5,817 nucleotides of DNA from Frankiaceae bacterium (lineage in GTDB: Bacteria > Actinomycetota > Actinomycetes > JAVEEB01): NCBI GenBank assembly GCA_030840665.1, contig JAVEEB010000055.1:1-5817 (forward strand). Direction: 5' to 3'. Below are positions 1 to 5,399 of the stretch, piece by piece; position 1 is the first letter of the stretch; every line of letters begins with the position of its first letter. Below the pieces are notes generated by a model that was given only the letters and a program-made list of their open reading frames with translations, had not been told where the DNA came from and did no database searches. The position numbers and the translations under genes were made by a program.

Positions 1-2
1 TC

Positions 3-653
3 GACGGCAAGCTCCACGAGCCGGTCGAGCGCCTCACGATCGACACGCCGAGCGACTACCAGGGCGTCCTCATCCAGCTGATGGCGCTGCGCAAGGGCCG
101 CCTGGAGCAGATGGTCGACCACGGCACGGGCTGGACCCGCATGGAGTACGTCGTACCGGCGCGTGGCTTGATCGGTTTCCGCACCGAGTTCCTGACCGAG
201 ACTCGCGGCACCGGGCTGCTGCACCACGTGCACGAGCGGTACGAGCCGTGGCACGGCGAGATCCGCACGCGTCCGACGGGTTCGCTCGTCGCCGACCGCA
301 GCGGGCCGACGACCGGCTTCGCGCTGGCCAACCTGCAGGAGCGCGGCACGATGTTCGTGCCCCCGGGCACCGACGTGTACGAGGGCATGATCGTCGGCGA
401 GAACTCGCGCTCCGACGACATGGACGTCAACCCCACCAAGGAAAAGAAGCTGACCAACATGCGTCAGTCGTCGTCCGATGTGCTGGTGCCGCTCATCCCG
501 CACAAGGTGCTCAGTCTTGAGCAGGCACTGGAGTTCTGCCGCGAGGACGAGTGCGTCGAGGTCACCCCCGCGACCGTGCGTATCCGCAAGGTCGTGCTCG
601 AGGCCAACGAGCGGTACCGCAGCGCCAAGCGCGCCGCGAAGCCGACGGAATGA
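3..653 (+). CDS. typA: Translational GTPase TypA/BipA, C-terminal part (5' truncated by window edge)
   Basis: This is the C-terminal 216 residues of TypA/BipA, a GTPase of the EF-G/LepA superfamily that binds the ribosome and is linked to ribosome assembly and stress adaptation; family members are about 600-640 residues long. The G domain and domain II lie upstream of the window. The visible part starts in the EF-G domain V-like fold (about residues 5-90 of the fragment), with the conserved RGLIGFR at 54-60 and GTGLL at 69-73. The BipA-specific C-terminal domain follows: VYEGMIVGENSR at 125-136, KKLTNMR at 148-154, LEQALEF at 172-178 and VEVTPATVRIRK at 185-196. All of these match E. coli BipA well by eye. 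The frame is open from base 3 to the TGA at 651-653, with no frameshift. The next gene starts 16 bases downstream, so the two may share a transcript. Family identity is very secure. Confidence 0.97.
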   Translation, partial: DGKLHEPVERLTIDTPSDYQGVLIQLMALRKGRLEQMVDHGTGWTRMEYVVPARGLIGFRTEFLTETRGTGLLHHVHERYEPWHGEIRTRPTGSLVADRSGPTTGFALANLQERGTMFVPPGTDVYEGMIVGENSRSDDMDVNPTKEKKLTNMRQSSSDVLVPLIPHKVLSLEQALEFCREDECVEVTPATVRIRKVVLEANERYRSAKRAAKPTE

Positions 654-669
654 CGATCGTACGGCCGAC

Positions 670-1101
670 GTGACGACACCCGCGCTGGTCGAGGGGCGGC
701 GCCGTCCGTTCACCGACTACGTGCCCGTGTGGGCGATTGCGTTGCTCGTCATCGCGATCATGTGGGCCGCGATCATCTCGCTCGCTGCATCGGAGACTTT
801 CCCGACACAGGCGACGATCACCCGCCTGGCGGGCAGCTCGGTGACGGGCAACAAGTGCGCGGTCGCGTGGACGAGCCCCGCGGGCAAGCCGCACACGAGC
901 GACGTGGCCTGCTTGGGTCGTGCAGTCGGGTCACAGGTGACGCTGCTGCTGTCGGACCCGGAGGGGGAGACGTTCGCCGACCGGCGTGCGCTCTTCCTGC
1001 TGGAGTGGATCGGCTTGCTGTTCACAGGGCTGCCGGGCCTCCTCGGCGTGGGCGGTCGGGTGCTCGGCATCCGGCGCGCGCGGATCCTCGGCTCGTCGTA
1101 G
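670..1101 (+). CDS. Small two-helix membrane protein with DUF3592-like extracytoplasmic domain
   Basis: The 143-residue product from the GTG at 670 has no firmly recognised function. A short basic cytoplasmic stretch (RRR at 10-12) precedes a strong membrane helix at about 18-40. A roughly 65-residue polar region (41-105) looks beta-rich, with alternating hydrophobic residues (ATITRLAG, CAVAWTSPAG, QVTLLLSDPEG). A second helix lies at about 107-129, followed by a basic tail (RRAR). Helix, small beta domain with a 'W-T-x-P-x-G' turn and 'V-T-x-x-x-x-D-P', then helix is how DUF3592 proteins are built; I infer that relationship from layout and motifs only. C63 and C81 are the only cysteines and would lie outside the membrane, where they could form a disulfide. 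The start is uncertain: there is no clear Shine-Dalgarno, and a GTG at 721 is an in-frame alternative that would remove the basic leader. GC-rich third positions support a real gene. It lies 16 bases after typA and may be read from the same message. Confidence 0.8.
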   Translation: MTTPALVEGRRRPFTDYVPVWAIALLVIAIMWAAIISLAASETFPTQATITRLAGSSVTGNKCAVAWTSPAGKPHTSDVACLGRAVGSQVTLLLSDPEGETFADRRALFLLEWIGLLFTGLPGLLGVGGRVLGIRRARILGSS

Positions 1102-1221
1102 GTCGTAAAGGGTCGGGCCGGATCGCCGGTAGGCGTTCGATCATGAGTCGTTGCCAGCCGTTCAGAGCGCATTGGCCGCTGCCGACGTACAACTGAAGGC
1201 GAGCACATCGGCGGAGGCGGC
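1102..1221. other. Intergenic gap upstream of the moxR cassette, no confident signals
   Basis: This is the only gap upstream of the three-gene cassette, so any dedicated promoter would be expected here or inside the preceding gene. I find no -35/-10 pair with acceptable spacing: TTGCCA at 1151-1156 and TACAAC at 1188-1193 are each suggestive but are 31 bases apart. A short CCGG/CCGG pair with a 4-base loop (1118-1129) has no T-run after it and is too weak to call a terminator. A 17-codon ORF (1143-1196, MSRCQPF...) fits inside the gap without supporting evidence. The cassette may therefore be co-transcribed with the upstream genes or use a promoter that does not resemble the consensus. Confidence 0.5.
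1213..1217 (+). promoter_or_regulatory. Ribosome binding site of the moxR gene (GGAGG)
   Basis: GGAGG at 1213-1217 is a full match to the anti-Shine-Dalgarno core and lies 4 bases before the ATG at 1222. That spacing is slightly short but workable. It fixes the start of the moxR gene, and it is the only recognisable Shine-Dalgarno of the cassette at an intergenic position; the two downstream genes start inside overlapping stop codons. Confidence 0.75.
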
Positions 1222-2211
1222 ATGGCGTTACCACTTAGCTCTCTCGAACAGCACGGACCGGTCGAGCCGGAGCCGGCTGCTCGCGAGGCCCTCATCCGTG
1301 CGGCGCGCGGGATCGTCGAGAACGTCGAGCGGGTGATGCGCGGCCGGCGCGACGTCGTCGAACTGCTGACGGCGGCCGTGATCGCCGGTGGGCACGTGCT
1401 CCTCGAAGACACCCCTGGTGCGGGGAAGACCACCCTCGCGAAGGCCCTCGCGCGCACCCTCGGCGGCACGTTCCGCCGCATCCAGGGCACCGCGGACCTG
1501 CTCCCCACTGACGTGACCGGTGCGGCCGTGTGGCGCCCCGACCTGCACGCCTTCGACTTCATCCCGGGCCCGCTGTTCGGGAACGTGGTCCTCGTCGACG
1601 AACTCAACCGCACGCCGCCCCGCACGCAGTCCGCGTTCCTCGAGGCGATGGATGAGGGCGGGGTCACGATCGACGGCCGGCGCCACCAGCTGCCCGACCC
1701 GTTCGTCGTCGTCGCGACGCAGAACCCCGTGGAGCACTACGGGACGTACCCGCTGCCCGACGGCCAGCTCGACCGGTTCGCCATGACGCTGCGGCTCGGC
1801 CCGAACGACGCAGCGACCGAGCGGTTCGTCGTGCGCGAACAGCTCGCCGGACCGACCGTCGACAACCTCGCCGCGTCCATCACCATGGAAGGCCTGCGCC
1901 AGGTCCGCGACGAGGTGCGGCGGACGCACGTTGCCGACAGCGTCGTCGACTACGCGGTCCGGTTGACCGAGGAGACGCGGCGGCACCCCGAGGTTTCCTC
2001 GGGCGGCAGCACGCGCGCGGCCATCTCCCTGGTGCGCTGCGCACAGGCCCGGGCATTCCTGCACGGACGCGCGCATGCGGTGCCGGACGACGTCAAGATG
2101 CTCGCCGTGCCCGTGCTCGCCCATCGACTCATGTTGTCGGCGCCGGACTCCGACCGGGCTCGCGGCATCGTCGTCGAGCTGTTGTCCGCGGTGCCCGCCC
2201 CGGCCCCGTGA
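1222..2211 (+). CDS. MoxR-family AAA+ ATPase
   Basis: This is a 329-residue cytoplasmic AAA+ ATPase of the MoxR family, a group thought to act as chaperone-like remodellers that help assemble or activate partner complexes, often with DUF58 or von Willebrand A proteins. The length is typical. Visible motifs in order: Walker A DTPGAGKT at 63-70; the family signature RIQGTADLLPTDVTG at about 86-100; Walker B VVLVDELNR at 122-130 with D126 and E127; sensor 1 TQNP at 166-169; the GTYPLPDGQLDRF block at about 174-186, whose R185 is the expected arginine finger; and the sensor 2 region GGSTRA at 261-266 (GASPRA in many relatives). The C-terminal lid helices follow. All residues needed for ATP hydrolysis appear intact. 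The ATG start is backed by GGAGG four bases upstream. The TGA stop (2209-2211) overlaps the GTG start of the DUF58 gene, as expected for partners made together. The family call is secure; the substrate is unknown. Confidence 0.95.
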   Translation: MALPLSSLEQHGPVEPEPAAREALIRAARGIVENVERVMRGRRDVVELLTAAVIAGGHVLLEDTPGAGKTTLAKALARTLGGTFRRIQGTADLLPTDVTGAAVWRPDLHAFDFIPGPLFGNVVLVDELNRTPPRTQSAFLEAMDEGGVTIDGRRHQLPDPFVVVATQNPVEHYGTYPLPDGQLDRFAMTLRLGPNDAATERFVVREQLAGPTVDNLAASITMEGLRQVRDEVRRTHVADSVVDYAVRLTEETRRHPEVSSGGSTRAAISLVRCAQARAFLHGRAHAVPDDVKMLAVPVLAHRLMLSAPDSDRARGIVVELLSAVPAPAP

Positions 2212-3212
2212 CCCCCCAACGGTCGTACTGGAAGCTCGCGCCCTTTGCGGGCGCGCTCCTCTTCGCTGTCTCCCTGCCCGTCCGCAGTCCGTGGCTTGCC
2301 GTGCTGGCGGCCGGCGTCATCGTGTTGCCGTTCGTCCAGCCGTTGCGCACGTCGTACCGATTCCGGCGCTTCCTGCCACCTCGCGTGCGGGTCGGCGCGT
2401 CCTTGACGTCCCGGTACGCGGTGACGAACTCCGGTCGGATGGCAACACCGCCGGCGATCGTCGAGGACACCGTGGCAGGGTTTGGGCCGATCAGCATCGC
2501 CGTGCCGCCGCTGCGGGCGGGGGAGACGGCGGAGATCGAGCTCCCGCTTCAGGCCATCGCGCGGGCCTGGCCCGTCGGCCCGTCGCCCATCAGCGTGACG
2601 CAGCGCGGCTGGTTCGCGGGTGCACAGGGGCCTCTCGTCAACGCGCTCCCCGGCGCGCCCATCGTCCTGCCGCGCCTCGTCCCGTGGCCCGGGGCGCTGC
2701 CGTTGCTGTCCGTCGACAGGATCGGCGCCGGCCGTATCCGCGCCGGCGAAGGGACGGACGTCCACAGCATCCGCGCTTGGCAACCCGGCGATCCGCCGCG
2801 CGCGGTCCACTGGCGATCGACGGCCCGGGTCGGTTCACCGATGGTCCTCGAACGCGCGGAGGAGTACGCGCGCGAAGTCATCCTCGTCGTCGCGGACAGC
2901 GGCGTCGGCCCGGCGTGGGAGGACGCCATCAGTCGAGCCGCCTGGCTGCAGCTCGCGGCGGGCCGGGGCGGTCACCCTTTTCACGTGTACGCAGGGCAAG
3001 GCGCACCCCCGATCAGCCCGGGCGCCGACGGGCCGCAGGACTGGTTCGCCGCGCTCGATGTCGTGGGGCCGCTCGATCTCCGGCCGCTGGCGGCTGACAT
3101 CGGCAAGTCCCGCGCCACAGGGGCGATCGCGGTCCTGACGGCCAGCCAGGCCCTTGTGACGGCGCTGCGGCAGCTCTCACCGCACGTCCGGGTCGTCGAG
3201 GCCCTCCGATGA
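2208..3212 (+). CDS. Membrane-anchored DUF58 domain protein
   Basis: This is a 334-residue protein of the DUF58 family, usual partners of MoxR ATPases; the biochemical role is not established. Two hydrophobic segments at about 10-25 and 28-46 form a membrane hairpin. The basic stretch RTSYRFRRF (47-55) just after it suggests that the rest is cytoplasmic. Residues about 60-160 look like a beta-sandwich linker. The DUF58 signature lies at about 180-216: GEGTDVHSIRAWQPGD, then RAVHWRSTARVGSPMV, with P193-G194-D195 and H201-W202 conserved. A Rossmann/vWA-like beta strand follows (VILVVADSG, 224-232), but the metal-site pattern DxSxS is not kept: the sequence reads D230-S-G-V-G. The gene starts at the GTG at 2208, whose last two bases belong to the moxR TGA; no separate Shine-Dalgarno is evident, so translational coupling is likely. 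Its stop overlaps the next ATG (3209-3212). The family call is confident; the function is inferred from neighbours. Confidence 0.92.
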   Translation: MTPQRSYWKLAPFAGALLFAVSLPVRSPWLAVLAAGVIVLPFVQPLRTSYRFRRFLPPRVRVGASLTSRYAVTNSGRMATPPAIVEDTVAGFGPISIAVPPLRAGETAEIELPLQAIARAWPVGPSPISVTQRGWFAGAQGPLVNALPGAPIVLPRLVPWPGALPLLSVDRIGAGRIRAGEGTDVHSIRAWQPGDPPRAVHWRSTARVGSPMVLERAEEYAREVILVVADSGVGPAWEDAISRAAWLQLAAGRGGHPFHVYAGQGAPPISPGADGPQDWFAALDVVGPLDLRPLAADIGKSRATGAIAVLTASQALVTALRQLSPHVRVVEALR

Positions 3213-5317
3213 CCCAGATCGGGCGCCCGGGACGCACTTCGGGGCCGGCCAGCGTTACCGGCGGCACCCACTCGCCGTTGCACCTCGCGAGGCGCGCCGG
3301 TGTCGTTGCGCTCGCCTGCGCCACGCTCTCGCTCGCCATGTCCGGAAAGCTGAATTGGGCCGTTGCCCTCATCTCGGTCGTCGTCACCGCCGGCGCGGTC
3401 GAATCGCTGCCGCGGCGGGACTTGGCGCTCGACAAGCCGATCCGCTACATCACCACGACCATTGCGCTGCTGGCGTCGATCGGCGCGGCCGTCTCGGTCC
3501 TCAAATCCGCAGGCTCCGGCGACCCGACGCAGGTTGTCATGCCGCTGCGCAACACGTTGCCGCTGGCTCTCGTGGTCATCGGGGCCTGTCACGCCGCGAC
3601 CTGGCGCCGGTTGCGCGACGTGCAGTCCGGTCTGGTCGTCGGCTTCGGCCTGATCGCGATGGCTGCCGTCTTCGCCGCCAGCGTCCCCGCAGGCATCGTC
3701 GCCGTCGCCGGGGGCCCCGCGATCCTCGTAGGGGTTCGGCACACACGCTGGCAGCGCGTCAGCGATGAGGGTGCTATCGCGGCCGTCACCTCGGGCCAGT
3801 CGGCACCACGATCGGCGGGCCGGACCGCACGCCGGCCAGGGATCGCCGCGACCGTCGCGGCCGTGTCGGCGGCGCTGCTGCTGTCGCTCCTGCTGCCGTT
3901 CTCCGCGGGAACTGCCGCACTCAATCGGTGGTCGGCCTCGCATGGGCTGGTCAACAACTCGATCGGCGGCCAAACCGGGAATGGCTCCTCGGGCGCGCCG
4001 GCAACGCGGGCCGGCGGGGTCGGGTCCTACACGGGAGGTCCGCTGGACCTGCGCACGCGTGGCGACCTGCCCACCACCCCGATACTGAGCGTCGACGATC
4101 CGGGCGGCTACCGGCTGTGGCGCGCCAGCATCTACTCCCAATACACCGACAGTTCCATCTGGCTGCCGGCGGTCAATACCCACGCGGTCAACCTGCCGGC
4201 GACCGGTGACGTGACGTCCGCGGCGGCGCCCGTCGCCACCTTTGTCGCGCACCGCCTCGCATCCCGGGACACGTCGGTGTACGCACCCGGCGACATCAAA
4301 ACTCTCGACGCGGCCGGCGACCCCCTGGCCTACGACAACGGCAACGGCACGATGTCCCTCGCGCCGGGCGTCCCTTCGTACACCGTCTCTGCGTCCGTGG
4401 TGCCGACCATCCGGGAAGCGACCGCGCCGCTCGGCCGCTCGCCGGACGCGTCCGCGTGGACACAATTGCCGTCGACGTTGCCCAAGCGGGTCCGGGATCT
4501 GGCGGTCTCGCTGGCAGGAACCGCGACCGACCCGCGCGTCATCGCCCGCAGCATCGAGGTGTATCTGCGGACGAACGAGTCGTACACGTTGGATTCGCGT
4601 GTGCCGGGCCGCGGCGAGGACGCCGTTGACGCGTTCCTGTTCCGCGATCACCTCGGTTTCTGCGAGCAGTTCGCCTCGGCCGAGACGATCCTGTTGCGCG
4701 CGGCCCAAGTGCCGTCACGGCTCGTGACGGGGCTCGCCGACGGGCAGGACAACGGGCAGGGCGGGCGCGTTTTCCTGGCCTCGGACCTGCACGCCTGGGT
4801 CGAGTTCTGGGTGCCCGGCACCGGCTGGGTGTCCTCCGACCCCACGGCGGGCGCGCCGCTGGTGAGCGACACCTCGTGGTCGCACCGGTTCAAGAAGGCT
4901 CTCGACAAGCTGCTGGCCGCGATCCCCTTCGGCCGCCTGGGGCTCGTGGCGATCCTGCTGGCCGTCGCCTTGCTGGTGACGTTCTTCGTCCTGCGGAGGC
5001 GTCACCGCGTCGTGCCGGTGCCGGCCGCGGGCTTGGCGGTGGCGTACGGCCCGGCCGCGGAGGCGTACCGGCGCCTGCAGCGACGCCTTGCCGCCAACGG
5101 GCAGGCGCGGCTGCCGCAGGAGACGGTCCGCGACCATGCCGCGCGCCTCGGGGCCGACCCAGCGCTCACCGAAGCCTTGGCGGTGGTCGAGCACGAAGTC
5201 TTCGCGGCGACGGCACCTCCGGTCGAGCGTTCGACGCAGGCGGCGGCGTACCTGGACGCCCGATCCCCGACCCTGACGGCTCCCCGACGGCGCTCTCCGC
5301 GCCGCGGGAACGGTTGA
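3209..5317 (+). CDS. Polytopic transglutaminase-like protein, TgpA type, with DUF4129-like C-terminal tail
   Basis: The 702-residue product is a membrane protein with an extracytoplasmic transglutaminase-like (papain-fold) domain. About seven hydrophobic segments can be seen before residue 236 (roughly 30-45, 48-65, 80-98, 115-131, 140-158, 160-176, 211-232), matching the TgpA N-terminal/DUF3488 region. A Gly/Ser-rich linker (252-275) leads to a block resembling the pre-catalytic TgpA segment (VDDPGGYRLWRASIYSQYTD, 295-314). The catalytic core has C485 in GFCEQFAS, H528 in DLHAWVEFW and D544 in SSDPTAG, an intact Cys-His-Asp triad. A further helix (575-595) ends in RRRHR, which puts the tail inside the cell. 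Residues 614-672 (AYRRLQRRL, then RLPQETVRDHAARL) resemble DUF4129. An odd number of N-terminal helices and the basic residues agree on this topology. The ATG at 3209 overlaps the DUF58 stop in ATGA. Crosslinking, proteolysis or another acyl-transfer reaction are all possible; the substrate is unknown. Confidence 0.93.
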   Translation: MTQIGRPGRTSGPASVTGGTHSPLHLARRAGVVALACATLSLAMSGKLNWAVALISVVVTAGAVESLPRRDLALDKPIRYITTTIALLASIGAAVSVLKSAGSGDPTQVVMPLRNTLPLALVVIGACHAATWRRLRDVQSGLVVGFGLIAMAAVFAASVPAGIVAVAGGPAILVGVRHTRWQRVSDEGAIAAVTSGQSAPRSAGRTARRPGIAATVAAVSAALLLSLLLPFSAGTAALNRWSASHGLVNNSIGGQTGNGSSGAPATRAGGVGSYTGGPLDLRTRGDLPTTPILSVDDPGGYRLWRASIYSQYTDSSIWLPAVNTHAVNLPATGDVTSAAAPVATFVAHRLASRDTSVYAPGDIKTLDAAGDPLAYDNGNGTMSLAPGVPSYTVSASVVPTIREATAPLGRSPDASAWTQLPSTLPKRVRDLAVSLAGTATDPRVIARSIEVYLRTNESYTLDSRVPGRGEDAVDAFLFRDHLGFCEQFASAETILLRAAQVPSRLVTGLADGQDNGQGGRVFLASDLHAWVEFWVPGTGWVSSDPTAGAPLVSDTSWSHRFKKALDKLLAAIPFGRLGLVAILLAVALLVTFFVLRRRHRVVPVPAAGLAVAYGPAAEAYRRLQRRLAANGQARLPQETVRDHAARLGADPALTEALAVVEHEVFAATAPPVERSTQAAAYLDARSPTLTAPRRRSPRRGNG
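5288..5304 (+). other. GC-rich hairpin at the 3' end of the transglutaminase gene
   Basis: CGGCGC (5288-5293) and GCGCCG (5299-5304) form a perfect 6-base-pair stem with loop TCTCC, ending 10 bases before the stop codon. No T-run follows, so it does not meet the usual pattern of an intrinsic terminator. It overlaps codons for an Arg/Pro-rich tail, where such pairing can arise by chance in GC-rich DNA. It could slow polymerase or protect the mRNA 3' end. No better terminator is visible between this gene and the next. Confidence 0.3.
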
Positions 5318-5331
5318 GGCGCCCAAAAACG

Positions 5332-5359
5332 TTCACATAACTGAGCGGGCCGCCATACT
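5332..5359 (+). promoter_or_regulatory. Candidate housekeeping promoter of the Bax1-I gene
   Basis: TTCACA at 5332-5337 (5 of 6 matches to TTGACA) and CATACT at 5354-5359 (4 of 6 to TATAAT) are separated by 16 bases. An A-run (5325-5329) lies just upstream of the -35. This is one of the few AT-rich patches in the window and is correctly placed in a gap before a gene with its own strong ribosome binding site. A start near 5366 would give a leader of about 34 bases. The call rests on consensus matching by eye. Confidence 0.5.
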
Positions 5360-5367
5360 CAGGCCCG
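5346..5367 (+). repeat. Inverted repeat flanking the candidate -10 box
   Basis: CGGGCC (5346-5351) and GGCCCG (5362-5367) are perfect inverted copies separated by 10 bases, and the -10 candidate CATACT lies in that spacer. As DNA this spacing could suit a dimeric repressor occluding the promoter. As RNA read through from upstream it would form a 6-base-pair GC hairpin, but with no T-run after it (TCCACTAGAA), so it is a poor intrinsic terminator. In GC-rich DNA a 6-base repeat can occur by chance. Confidence 0.4.
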
Positions 5368-5384
5368 TCCACTAGAACCCCCTC

Positions 5385-5390
5385 AGGAGG
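5385..5390 (+). promoter_or_regulatory. Ribosome binding site of the Bax1-I gene (AGGAGG)
   Basis: AGGAGG at 5385-5390 is a full consensus Shine-Dalgarno, 9 bases before the ATG at 5400. It fixes the start codon and is the strongest ribosome binding site in the window. It lies in a near-palindrome (CCCT at 5380-5383 and AGGG at 5388-5391) that could partly hide it in the mRNA. Confidence 0.85.
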
Positions 5391-5399
5391 GTCGCTGCA

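Noticed and set aside
478..669. Upstream in-frame extension of the small membrane protein gene to an ATG at 478
   Set aside because: It would overlap most of the typA 3' end, and its translation there is Arg/Ser/Pro-rich shadow sequence. The GTG at 670, just before the membrane helix, is a better start.
1118..1129. CCGG-ATCG-CCGG hairpin after the small membrane protein gene
   Set aside because: Only four base pairs and no T-run, so too weak to call a terminator in GC-rich DNA.
1151..1193. Possible promoter for the moxR cassette (TTGCCA and TACAAC)
   Set aside because: The two elements are 31 bases apart, and neither has a partner at 16-19 bases.
1143..1196. 17-codon ORF in the gap before moxR (MSRCQPF...), a possible leader peptide
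   Set aside because: No good Shine-Dalgarno, no run of regulatory codons and no terminator/antiterminator pair after it. An ORF this short is expected by chance.
717..2124. Long minus-strand open frames opposite the small membrane protein and moxR (717-1667 and 1228-2124)
   Set aside because: Low-complexity Arg/Pro/Ser or His/Arg/Gly composition with no family motif. Both lie opposite well-supported genes.
2981..4708. A 575-codon open frame on the minus strand opposite the transglutaminase gene
   Set aside because: Its translation is dominated by Arg, Gly, Asp and Ala with no recognisable domain, which is typical of the shadow of a GC-rich gene. The sense-strand protein has clear catalytic motifs.
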